Source: Pseudomonadota bacterium | Lineage (GTDB): Bacteria; Pseudomonadota; Gammaproteobacteria; Burkholderiales; Burkholderiaceae | DNA: 37,163 nucleotides | Direction: 5' to 3' | NCBI GenBank assembly: GCA_029777935.1 | Contig: JAKORH010000074.1 | Coordinates: 1-37,163 of the forward strand | In this document: positions 26,101-33,269 of the stretch, one piece after another | How the letters are laid out: each line of letters opens with the position of its first letter | How positions within the stretch are numbered: position 1 is the first letter of the stretch | Notes under the pieces: generated by a model | Told to the model about the DNA's origin: nothing | Seen by the model: only the letters and a program-made list of their open reading frames with translations | Database searches by the model: none | Translations under genes and position numbers: made by a program

Positions 26101-26306
26101 TGACGGTGCGCGACAGCGGGCCGGGGATGGACGATGCCGTCGCGCGGCGCGTGTTCGATCCGTTCTTCACCACCAAGCCGCAAGGAATCGGCATGGGGCT
26201 GGCGATCAGCCGCGCGCTGGTCGAGGCCAACGGCGGCCGGCTGTGGCTCGAGGAGCCCGCCGCGGGCGGCGCGACGTTTCACTTCACCTTGCCCTTCGCC
26301 ACATGA
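23191..26306 (+). pseudogene. Multi-PAS/GAF FixL-like histidine kinase, frameshifted
   Basis: The coding is intact to about 25196, then continues one frame over to 26306, so one base is missing in the GC run at 25192-25200. Joined, it is ~1,038 residues: PAS1 (about 10-125), PAS2, PAS3, GAF (near 24340-24840), PAS4, PAS5 (after the shift), a HisKA-like box IAHELNQPLNAL with the phospho-His at 25662, and HATPase_c motifs (NLLRNSVEAM, DSGPGMDD, GIGMGLAIS). PAS1 resembles the FixL haem PAS (MPERYRAAH, H68, R74). All catalytic boxes are intact, so a sequencing or assembly error is possible; if real, the sensor is split from its kinase core. Its stop overlaps the response regulator ATG. Confidence 0.85.
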
Positions 26307-26956
26307 CCGCCCCCACCGTGTTCGTGGTCGACGATGACGCGGCGGTGCGCGACGGCCTGGCGCTGCTGCTGGAAACCGCCGGCCTCGCGGTCGAGACGTT
26401 CGACAGTGCCGGGGCCTTTCTGGCCGCGTTCGATCCCGAGCGCCCCGGATGCCTGGTGCTGGACGTGCAGATGCCCGGCAGGACCGGGCCGGAACTGCAG
26501 GCGGAGATGAATCGGCGCGGCCTGCGGCTGCCGGTCATCTTCCTGACCGCGCACGGCGACATTCCGACCACCGTGCAGGCGATGAAGGGCGGCGCGGTCG
26601 ATTTCCTCACCAAGCCCATCGACGCGCCGCTTCTGCTGGAGCGCGTGAAACAGGCACTCGAACGCGACGGCCGGCAGCGCGAAGCCGAGGCGGCCAGGCG
26701 TGCGGCGCGCTCTGTGATCGCCGGCCTGACCGGGCGCGAACGGGACGTGCTCGCGCTTGCCGTGGCCGGGCTGCCGAACAAGGAAATCGCGCAGCGGCTC
26801 GGGATCAGCTATCGCACGGTCGAAGTTCACCGCTCGCGCATCCTGCTGAAGACCGGCGCCTCGACGTTGTTGGGCCTGGCGCAGCTCGCGCATGAAGGCG
26901 GGCTCGAGTTCGGTCCGGCCGAGGCGTCGCATCCGCCCGGGTATGAAGCGCATTGA
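26303..26956 (+). CDS. FixJ-like response regulator
   Basis: A 217-residue regulator. The receiver has VDDD at the start, phospho-acceptor D54 in LVLDVQMPG, T82 and K104, at the same positions as in FixJ. The output is a LuxR/NarL-type HTH whose core, AGLPNKEIAQRLGISYRTVEVHRSR, closely recalls FixJ. ATG 26303 overlaps the kinase stop (ATGA), so the HK and RR form one operon. It is expected to be phosphorylated by the upstream kinase and to activate downstream genes, plausibly the Crp/Fnr gene at 28751 as FixJ activates fixK. Confidence 0.92.
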   Translation: MTAPTVFVVDDDAAVRDGLALLLETAGLAVETFDSAGAFLAAFDPERPGCLVLDVQMPGRTGPELQAEMNRRGLRLPVIFLTAHGDIPTTVQAMKGGAVDFLTKPIDAPLLLERVKQALERDGRQREAEAARRAARSVIAGLTGRERDVLALAVAGLPNKEIAQRLGISYRTVEVHRSRILLKTGASTLLGLAQLAHEGGLEFGPAEASHPPGYEAH

Positions 26957-27353
26957 CTGCATGTGTCTTGCCGCTGCCACTCACGTTGAAGCGTTATGAG
27001 TCGACACGTACGTGGCGGCCGGAATTTTGTGCGCCGTGTCGCTCTGCTGCAATGGTGGCCAGATGAGGATTCGGTGGACATCGCCGCATCGTCCGGCTGC
27101 CGGTGCATTCCTGTGCGCGACGGGCCGCCCCAGAACGCGCGAAGTGTCGCGGGAGGATTGTGTAGATGAATTCAGCTTGTATCGCGACGCAGGCCGGGCC
27201 GGCACCGAACGCGCACGCTTGGTCGATCGGAGTCGGATTCGCACCCGACGCGGGCGAAGCCGCGCCGGTTTGCGCGAGCCTGCCATGTACGCGCCGCGGT
27301 GCTCCGCCCGAAATGCAGACCGCGTTCGAGCGCCAGCGCGGCCGGGTGAGCTG
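26957..27353. other. Gap between FixJ-like gene and diguanylate cyclase
   Basis: This 397-base stretch holds no FNR-type palindrome and no clear terminator. The upstream half is relatively AT-richer (for example GGAATTTTGTGCG near 27022), so a promoter for the diguanylate cyclase/Crp pair is plausible here. The right half contains a 62-codon ORF (27166-27354) behind GGGAGG. Confidence 0.35.
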
Positions 27354-27354
27354 A
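27166..27354 (+). CDS. Possible 62-residue protein preceding the diguanylate cyclase
   Basis: The ATG at 27166 lies about 10 bases after GGGAGG, and the stop TGA (27352-27354) shares its A with the ATG of the diguanylate cyclase (TGATG), the usual look of translational coupling. The peptide has three Cys (CIA, VCASLPC) and no recognisable domain. Codon usage is less biased than in neighbours. It may be a small coupled protein, a leader, or a chance ORF. Confidence 0.35.
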   Translation: MNSACIATQAGPAPNAHAWSIGVGFAPDAGEAAPVCASLPCTRRGAPPEMQTAFERQRGRVS

Positions 27355-28754
27355 TGACGTCGATCGAAGTGCGGTCAGGCGACGGCGGCGCGGCGCTCCG
27401 GAACGTCGAAGGCGAGACCCAGCGCGCCGTGCTGCTGGCCGATGCGGGCGGTCGGATTCTGTTCTGCAGTGCGCTGCAGTCGCCGCTGTGGACGCAACTG
27501 ACGGTCGATCGGATGTTCGTCGGACCGGACGGCCATGTGGTGTTCTGCCGCGACCAGCAGCCGCCGCTGACCGATCGGCTCGCCGAGGAGCTGGTGGGCG
27601 TCGACGTCGAAGCGCTGCTGCCAGGTCTCGGGTTCCGGCGCTGTGTTCGCGAATGCAGCGACGGGGACCGCCGCGAACACACGGCCTGCGCGGAAACGAA
27701 CGTCGGCGACGTTCACGTCGCCGCGACGATCCGTCGCCTGCCGAGCCCGATGTTGCCGCTGTTCGCGGTCGACGTGTCGCTGCGCAGGGCCAGAGGTGGC
27801 CGCAACGGCGGGCTGCCGGCGCTCGCGCTGGCACTGGAGTGCTCGGCCGATGCGCTGCTGCTGACCGACATCGACGGCGTGATCCAGCACGTGAACCCGG
27901 CGTTCGAATCGATGACCGGCTATGCGCGCGTCGAGACGATCGGCCGCACGCCGGCCGTCCTCCTGAACTCGGGGCACCAGTCGCGCGACTTCTACCGTGC
28001 GTTGTGGGATGCGCTGCGCGGCGGCAACGAGTTTCGCGGCACGTTCGTGAACCGGCGCAGAGACGGCGAGATCTTCCACGAGGAGGAAACCATTCGTCCG
28101 CTGTTCGACACGCAAGGTTCGATCACGCACTTCATGTCGGTCGGCCGCGACGTGAGCGGCCGCGTGCGGCTGATTGAGCGGCTGACGCACGCCGCCACGC
28201 ACGACGCGCTGACCGACCTGCCGAACCGCGCGTTGTTCCACGACCGGCTGGCGCAGGCGCTGCGCCACGCGGAGCGCGGCGGCGAGTCGTTTGCCGTGGT
28301 GATCGTCGATATCGACCGCTTCAAGGCGATCAACGACGCGTACGGGCACGCGGCCGGCGACGCGATCATTCGCGCGGTGGCGGCGCGGCTGCAGGCGAGC
28401 GTGCGCGCGGCCGACACCGTGGCGCGCCTCGGTGGCGACGAATTCGGCCTGCTGCTGCTGGACCAGCACGGCGCGGCGGGCACCGAGCGGGCGCTGGCGA
28501 AGATCGTGCACGCGTTCGCCTCGCCGCTGACGATCGGTGCGCATCGATTCGCGCTGACGGTGAGCATCGGCGCGGCGCTGTCGCCGGCGGGTGCGCCGGA
28601 CCTGCAGGCCCTGTTCGAACGCGCCGACCGCGCGATGTACGCAGTCAAGCGCGCGGGCGGCAGCGGCTGCCGGATCGATAGCGGCGAGCGCTCCGCCGCA
28701 AGACGAGCGGCGGCCGGCGCCGAAGTGGGGACCGCCGACACGGTGCCGGCGTGA
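27354..28754 (+). CDS. PAS-GGDEF diguanylate cyclase
   Basis: A 466-residue protein. An N-terminal ~155-residue PAS-like domain of unclear type is followed by a clear PAS (about 165-280: ALLLTDIDGVIQHVNPAFESMTGY, then EFRGTFVNRRRDGEIFHEE). The GGDEF domain has DALTDLPNRALFHDRL, IDIDRFKAINDAYGHAAGD and the intact active site GGDEF (360-364). An RxxD inhibitory site (R351-D354) sits five residues before it, so it should make c-di-GMP with product feedback. No EAL domain. Its stop overlaps the GTG start of the Crp/Fnr gene, tying c-di-GMP synthesis to that regulator. Confidence 0.9.
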   Translation: MTSIEVRSGDGGAALRNVEGETQRAVLLADAGGRILFCSALQSPLWTQLTVDRMFVGPDGHVVFCRDQQPPLTDRLAEELVGVDVEALLPGLGFRRCVRECSDGDRREHTACAETNVGDVHVAATIRRLPSPMLPLFAVDVSLRRARGGRNGGLPALALALECSADALLLTDIDGVIQHVNPAFESMTGYARVETIGRTPAVLLNSGHQSRDFYRALWDALRGGNEFRGTFVNRRRDGEIFHEEETIRPLFDTQGSITHFMSVGRDVSGRVRLIERLTHAATHDALTDLPNRALFHDRLAQALRHAERGGESFAVVIVDIDRFKAINDAYGHAAGDAIIRAVAARLQASVRAADTVARLGGDEFGLLLLDQHGAAGTERALAKIVHAFASPLTIGAHRFALTVSIGAALSPAGAPDLQALFERADRAMYAVKRAGGSGCRIDSGERSAARRAAAGAEVGTADTVPA

Positions 28755-29584
28755 CGCTGTCCGGCCTCGCGCTTACGGGCGATACGCGCCTGCACCTGCC
28801 GGAAATCAGCGCGCAATCGACGCTGGCCGACCTGCTGAAGCTGCTCGGCCATGCGCCGCTCGATGCAGGGGTGCCCGAGCGTCGCTTCGCCAACCGCCGT
28901 GTGCACCGCGGCCATTGTCTGGTCCATGCGAACCAGCCGCTGGAGAGCCTGTATGTCGTGCTGTCGGGCAGCTTCAAGTGCACGCTCATCGAGGCCGATG
29001 GCTCAGAGCAGGTGGTCGCGTTCCCGATGCGCGGCGACCTGATCGGGCTCGACGCGATCCGCGGCGCGAGCTACCCGGCCACGATCACGGCGCTGGAAGA
29101 GGCCAATGTCGCGGCGATTCCGTATCCGGAGCTGGCAGCGCTGGCGCGGCTGTGTCCGTACCTCGAGCGCGCCCTGATGGCGTCGGTCAGCGCCGAGTTG
29201 ATGCGCGGCTACCAGGTGATGCGCGCGATCGGCGTGCTCGGCGCGGAAGCGCGGGTCGCGCATTTCCTGCACGGGTTCGGCGCGCGCGTGGCGCGCTTCG
29301 GATTCTCCGCGCGCGCACTGCGGCTGCCGATGTCGCGCGCCGACATCGCGAGCTACCTCGGCATGTCGATCGAGGCGGTCTGCCGCGCGTTCACGGCGCT
29401 CGCTGCGCGCGGGCTGATCGAGGTGCGCCGGCGCAGCATCCGTGTGCTCGATCAGCAACGGCTCGGCCGCCTGCTCGACGTCGAGCCGCGCAGTGCGGCG
29501 AGTCCGGCCACGCGCCAGCGCGCTCCCGCGGCGATCGCGGTCGAAGCGCCGCTGCGGCGCCGGGCCAGCGGCGGCCTTGCCTGA
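28751..29584 (+). CDS. Crp/Fnr family transcription regulator (copy 2)
   Basis: A 277-residue paralogue of the regulator at 3778, with nearly identical blocks (LSGSFKCTLIEADGSEQVVAF; RGDLIGLDA). The start is GTG 28751, overlapping the cyclase stop (GTGA). It has no cysteine before residue 56, so the FNR iron-sulphur cluster ligands are absent; Cys occur at 56, 77, 135 and 211. The recognition helix reads IEAVCRAFT: E208 and R212 keep the FNR pattern, but Ser is replaced by C211. It occupies the place of fixK in a FixLJ-K-like order. The C-terminal ~45 residues are basic and low complexity. Confidence 0.9.
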   Translation: MTLSGLALTGDTRLHLPEISAQSTLADLLKLLGHAPLDAGVPERRFANRRVHRGHCLVHANQPLESLYVVLSGSFKCTLIEADGSEQVVAFPMRGDLIGLDAIRGASYPATITALEEANVAAIPYPELAALARLCPYLERALMASVSAELMRGYQVMRAIGVLGAEARVAHFLHGFGARVARFGFSARALRLPMSRADIASYLGMSIEAVCRAFTALAARGLIEVRRRSIRVLDQQRLGRLLDVEPRSAASPATRQRAPAAIAVEAPLRRRASGGLA

Positions 29585-29622
29585 CGCGATCCTCTCAGGA
29601 CCGAGCAACGCCAGCATGAGGT

Positions 29623-29690
29623 GTCATGCCCGCGAAAGCGGGCATCCAGCAGATGCGACATCGCTGAATTCCCGCTTGCGCGGGAATGAC
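29623..29690. repeat. REP-like element, copy 1
   Basis: 68 bases: one hairpin (GTCATGCCCGCgaaaGCGGGCATCCAG) and a second (GAATTCCCGCttgcGCGGGAATGAC), with the outer ends GTCAT/ATGAC inverted. A close copy lies at 35119-35190. Both are intergenic. Confidence 0.75.
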
Positions 29691-29781
29691 GCCGGGGCTC
29701 GACTCAGTCCGCGCCGCGACGAACCAACGGCGACCCGCGTGTCGCGTCGATCGTCCATTCGCTCCGCAATTCGCGCGTGCG

Positions 29782-29795
29782 TTGGCCTGCGTCAA
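29782..29795. promoter_or_regulatory. FNR/FixK-type box upstream of the CBS gene
   Basis: TTGGCctgcGTCAA has one mismatch (G for A in the left half) to TTGAY-N4-RTCAA. It lies 57 bases before the ATG at 29853, a distance compatible with activation from about -41.5. Confidence 0.55.
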
Positions 29796-29852
29796 TGCGG
29801 CACACGCCGGCCCCGCGAACATTTGCGCAGCGGGCCCGTGAAGGAGTGGAAC

Positions 29853-30320
29853 ATGCGCATCGGCGAAATCTGCACGCGTGAAGTGGTCTACTGCGAACGC
29901 CACACCGGCATCGTCGAGGTGGCGCAGCTGATGCGGCGTCACCATGTCGGCGACGTGATCGTGGCCGATGCCGTCGGCGACACGCTGCGGCCGGTCGGCA
30001 TCGTGACCGATCGCGACCTGGCGGTCGAGGTGCTCGCGCAACGGGCCGACCCTGACGCGCTCACCGCACACGACCTGATGAGCCAGGACCTCGAGCTGGT
30101 CCGCGAAGGCGAGCACGTCTACGACGCGATCGTGCGCATGCGCGAGCACGGCGTCAGCCGCCTGCCGGTGATCGACGAGTGCGATGCCCTGATCGGCGTG
30201 CTGACCGCCGACGACGTGAACGAATTCCTCGCCGAGGAGCTGACCCTGGTCGCCGGCATCGTTCCGCGCCAGATCGCGCACGAGAAGACGGCGCGCTCGG
30301 CGCCCGACATCACGATCTGA
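29853..30320 (+). CDS. Two-CBS-domain protein
   Basis: A 155-residue protein behind AAGGAG (six-base spacing). CBS1 spans about residues 5-68 (ICTREVVYCERHTGIVEVAQLMRR...VGIVTDRDLAVEVLA) and CBS2 about 73-132 (LMSQDLELVREGEHVYDAIVRMREHGVSRLPVID...GVLTADDVNEFL). Paired CBS domains bind adenosine nucleotides or NAD-type ligands and act as energy sensors; no catalytic domain is attached. The FNR-type box just upstream places it among the putative low-oxygen genes. Confidence 0.9.
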   Translation: MRIGEICTREVVYCERHTGIVEVAQLMRRHHVGDVIVADAVGDTLRPVGIVTDRDLAVEVLAQRADPDALTAHDLMSQDLELVREGEHVYDAIVRMREHGVSRLPVIDECDALIGVLTADDVNEFLAEELTLVAGIVPRQIAHEKTARSAPDITI

Positions 30321-30327
30321 GCCGCGC

Positions 30328-30639
30328 TCAGTGGTCTTCGATGCGCGGCCGCTGCTCCTCGGCCGGCTCCTGCGTGTCAGGATCGATCCAGTCCGCGATG
30401 CCGATCTCGTCCTCGGCTTCCTGCAGCGTTTCGCCGGGCTCGGCTGCCGATTCCTCGGTGTGCATCATGTCGGCCAGTGCGTCCTCGAACGCAGCGAACG
30501 GCCCCGTTTCGCGCTTGCCGTCTTCCGAGGTCCAGTAGTAGCCGTCGGGGTGCTGCACGATGCGCGTCGTATCGGCGTCGGCGGCCGGCTCGAGCGGCGG
30601 TGCCGGGTGCCGCAGGCGGGTTCTGCGTTTCGTCGTCAT
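30328..30639 (-). CDS. Small acidic protein of unknown function
   Basis: A 103-residue, strongly acidic protein. The central VQHPDGYYWTSEDGKRETGPFAAFEDALADMM looks like a small conserved fold in which a GYYW-x-DG hairpin is followed by 'GPF...EDALADM'. The tail is rich in Glu/Asp. No function recognised. The start at 30639 is chosen because the conserved-looking part follows and the longer frame overlaps pncB. A perfect FNR-type palindrome is centred about 64 bases upstream. Confidence 0.65.
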   Translation of the reverse strand: MTTKRRTRLRHPAPPLEPAADADTTRIVQHPDGYYWTSEDGKRETGPFAAFEDALADMMHTEESAAEPGETLQEAEDEIGIADWIDPDTQEPAEEQRPRIEDH

Positions 30640-30696
30640 GATCGATGGGCTTCGTCTCAGTTCAATTTCACCGTACTCGCCGCACACTCTGCACGC

Positions 30697-30710
30697 TTGA
30701 CCCGAGTCAA
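30697..30710. promoter_or_regulatory. FNR/FixK-type box upstream of the small acidic gene
   Basis: TTGACccgaGTCAA is a perfect 5-4-5 palindrome. It lies 57 bases from the ATG at 30639 and covers the stop codon of pncB, so it serves the small acidic gene although pncB is upstream on the same strand. Confidence 0.68.
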
Positions 30711-32068
30711 TCGCGCTCCGGCCGCGTGCGGCGATCCACTTCGTCGGCCAGCGCGCGCAGCGCGCGCGAAACGCTGACCTCGTAGTGCGCTGCCGGCGCA
30801 TCGAGCTCGCGCAGCGATTCCGGCAGCAATGCGAGCTGCGCCCGCGCGTACGCGCGGATGTCGGACAGCGCCGGCAACGGCGCCACCAGCTCTCCATCGC
30901 GCAGCAGCGGCACCAGTAAGGGCGTGCCGGGCTGTGCATCGCCTTCGAGCGACAGCACGTCGTGCGCAAAGCGCCCCTGCGCGTCGAGCGTGCGGAACAC
31001 CTGCTTGCGCCCCGGCCACGAGGCCTTGCCTTCGGAGCGCTTGCGCCGGCCCTGGTGCGCGTACTCGGCGAGCTTGTAGGCGCAATCGAGGAACGGTGCG
31101 TCCGCCGACGTGTTCATGCGCGTGCCGACGCCGTACGCGTCGATCGGCGCGCCCTGCGCGACCAGATCGCGCAGCCGGTACTCGTCGAGGTTGCCGCTGG
31201 CGAAGATCTGCGCGCGCGCGAGCCCGCCTTCGTCGAGGATGCGGCGCACGCGCCGCGCGTGCTCGGCGAGGTCGCCGCTGTCGATGCGCACGCCGCGGAT
31301 CGCGATGCCTTCCGCGGCAAGCTGGCGCGCGACCGCGACCACCTTGCGCGCCCCGGCCTCGGTGTCGTAGGTGTCGATCAGCAGCGTGGCGTTGTTGGGC
31401 TGCGCGCGCGCGAACTGCAGGAACGAGGCCGCCTCGTCGTCGTGCGCCTGCACGAACGAGTGCGCCATCGTGCCGAACACCGGGATGCCGAACCGTTGAC
31501 CGGCGAGCGCGGTCGCGGTGCCGGTGAAGCCGGCGATGTAGCTGGCGCGCGCCGACAGCAGCCCGGCTTCGGCGCCGTGCGCGCGCCGCAGGCCGAAGTC
31601 GATCAGCGCCTTGTCTCCGGCGGCGAGCACGCAGCGCGCAGCCTTGGTCGCGACCGTGGTCGCGTAGTGCAGCAGGTTCATCACGCGGCTTTCGACGAGC
31701 TGCGCCTCGCGCATCGGCGCGGTGATGCGCACCAGCGGCTCGTCGGCGAACACGATCGTGCCTTCCGGCACCGCGTGCAGATCGCCGGTGAAACGCAGGC
31801 CCTCCAGCGAAGCGAGGAAATCGCCGGTGAACAGCCGCGTAGCCGCCAGCCACTCGAGATCGGCGCGCGTGAAAGCGAGATCGCGCAGGAATTCGACCAC
31901 CTGCGCCAAGCCCGCCGCCATCAGGAAGCTCCTCTCGGCCGGCAGCTTGCGCACGTAGAGCTCGAACACCGCCGTGTCGTTCATGCCGGTGGCCGCGTAG
32001 GCCTGCAGCATCGTCAGCTCGTACAGGTCGGTCAGCAGCGCGCTGGATTCGGCGGGCGGCGCGGTCAT
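30707..32068 (-). CDS. pncB: Nicotinate phosphoribosyltransferase
   Basis: A 453-residue enzyme of the NAPRTase family, converting nicotinate, PRPP and ATP to nicotinate mononucleotide in the Preiss-Handler NAD salvage route. Landmarks: LLTDLYELTMLQAY at the N-terminus, GLRRAHGAEAGL, GTMAHSFVQAHDDE (the phosphorylated His region), LLIDTYDTEAG, VRIDSGDLAEHARRVRRILD, IFASGNLDEY and YGVGTRMNTS. Length fits the shorter, bacterial/archaeal-type group. It is divergent from prs, the gene supplying its co-substrate, with a shared FNR-like box between them. Confidence 0.93.
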   Translation of the reverse strand: MTAPPAESSALLTDLYELTMLQAYAATGMNDTAVFELYVRKLPAERSFLMAAGLAQVVEFLRDLAFTRADLEWLAATRLFTGDFLASLEGLRFTGDLHAVPEGTIVFADEPLVRITAPMREAQLVESRVMNLLHYATTVATKAARCVLAAGDKALIDFGLRRAHGAEAGLLSARASYIAGFTGTATALAGQRFGIPVFGTMAHSFVQAHDDEAASFLQFARAQPNNATLLIDTYDTEAGARKVVAVARQLAAEGIAIRGVRIDSGDLAEHARRVRRILDEGGLARAQIFASGNLDEYRLRDLVAQGAPIDAYGVGTRMNTSADAPFLDCAYKLAEYAHQGRRKRSEGKASWPGRKQVFRTLDAQGRFAHDVLSLEGDAQPGTPLLVPLLRDGELVAPLPALSDIRAYARAQLALLPESLRELDAPAAHYEVSVSRALRALADEVDRRTRPERD

Positions 32069-32119
32069 TGCGGTCCTATGCTCTCGATGGCTGACATTTC
32101 CACCACGAGATTACTCGCG

Positions 32120-32133
32120 TTGACCGCCCTCAA
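32120..32133. promoter_or_regulatory. FNR/FixK-like box between pncB and prs
   Basis: TTGACcgccCTCAA matches TTGAY-N4-RTCAA except for one base in the right half. It is the only such element in the 100-base divergent gap, 51 bases from the pncB ATG and 35 from the prs ATG. Confidence 0.55.
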
Positions 32134-32168
32134 TGGCCGGACCCGCGGCGGCGGTAGCGTCAAACCGA

Positions 32169-33122
32169 ATGCAAGCAGTGAGACTGTTCGCGCTGAACGC
32201 CACGCATGACCTGGGCGGCCGCGTGGCCGCTGCGCTCGGGCGCGCGCTCGATGCGCACGAGGAGCGCGAGTTCGAGGACGGCGAGCACAAGGCGCGCCCG
32301 CTGGTCGACGTACGCGGAAAGGACGCGTACGTGATCCAGAGCACGCACGGCGATCCGCAGGCAAGCGCCAACGACAAGCTGATGCGGCTGCTGCTGTTCG
32401 CCGCCTGCCTGCGCGATCACGGCGCCGCGCGCGTGACCGCGGTGGTGCCGTATCTCGCCTATGCGCGCAAGGACCGGCAGACCAAGCCGCGCGATCCGGT
32501 CGCCACGCGCTACGTGGCGCAACTCGTCGAGGCCGCCGGCATCGGCGCGATCGCCGCGCTCGAAGTGCACAACGTGGCGGCGTTCCAGAACGCGTTCCGC
32601 ATCCCGACGTTGCACGTCGAGGCGGCACCGCTCTTCATGGAGCGCGCGGCCGCGTTGGCGCGCGAGGGCCCGCTCGCGGTCGTCTCGCCCGATCCCGGAG
32701 GTGTCAAGCGCGCGCAGCTCTTTCGCGAGGCGCTCGAAGCCCGGCTCGGGCAACCGCTCGGCGCCGCGTATCTGGAGAAGCGGCGCAGCGCCGGCGTGGT
32801 GTCGGGGTCGCTGATTGCCGGCGACGTTCGCGGCGCGACCGTACTGCTGTACGACGACCTGATCAGCACCGGCGGCACGATGGTGCGCGCCGCCGAGACG
32901 TGCCTGGCCGCCGGCGCGACGCGCGTATTGGCGCTCGCCGCGCACGGCCTGTTCAACCCCGGCGCCAACGCGGCGGTGCTGCACCCGGCTTTCGCCGGCA
33001 CCATCGTCAGCGACAGCGTGCCGCCATTCCGCCTCGACGCCACAGCGCGTGCGCACGTCGAAATGGTCGATTGCGCGCAGCTGCTGGCGCAGGCGATCCG
33101 GACGCTGATGGCGGAAGACTGA
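32169..33122 (+). CDS. prs: Ribose-phosphate pyrophosphokinase, divergent paralogue
   Basis: A 317-residue PRPP synthetase-family protein. Present are FEDGEHKARP (in place of the usual FxDGE), a PYLAYARKDRQTKPRDPVATR block, the SPDPGGVKRAQLF segment and the PRPP-binding loop VLLYDDLISTGGTM. The usual RQDRK segment is altered to KDRQTKPRDP, so this is not the housekeeping enzyme but one of the shorter, divergent relatives. It would make PRPP from ribose-5-phosphate and ATP for the adjacent NAPRTase. The start at 32169 is chosen because the fold begins at once (MQAVRLFALNATHDLG). Confidence 0.88.
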   Translation: MQAVRLFALNATHDLGGRVAAALGRALDAHEEREFEDGEHKARPLVDVRGKDAYVIQSTHGDPQASANDKLMRLLLFAACLRDHGAARVTAVVPYLAYARKDRQTKPRDPVATRYVAQLVEAAGIGAIAALEVHNVAAFQNAFRIPTLHVEAAPLFMERAAALAREGPLAVVSPDPGGVKRAQLFREALEARLGQPLGAAYLEKRRSAGVVSGSLIAGDVRGATVLLYDDLISTGGTMVRAAETCLAAGATRVLALAAHGLFNPGANAAVLHPAFAGTIVSDSVPPFRLDATARAHVEMVDCAQLLAQAIRTLMAED

Positions 33123-33147
33123 GCCGGCAAAGATGCGCGCACTGCTT

Positions 33148-33225
33148 CCCTCACCCTCGGTCCCTCTCCCGGAGGGAGAGGGAAGCAAAGCCCCTCTCCC
33201 TCCGGGAGAGGGGTTGGGGTGAGGG
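33148..33225. terminator. Double hairpin repeat between convergent genes
   Basis: CCCTCACCC...CCCTCTCCCggaGGGAGAGGG, then CCCCTCTCCCtccGGGAGAGGGG...GGGTGAGGG: two hairpins inside an outer inverted repeat, just past the prs stop and before the convergent kinase stop. It resembles widespread REP-like elements and could act as a bidirectional terminator; there is no clear T-run. Confidence 0.55.
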
Positions 33226-33269
33226 ACGATGTCCGTCGTACGCTGTGACGGCCTGATCGCGCGATCGAA

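Noticed and set aside
33148..33225. CRISPR-like repeat
   Set aside because: Two adjacent hairpins of one inverted repeat; no regular repeat-spacer array.
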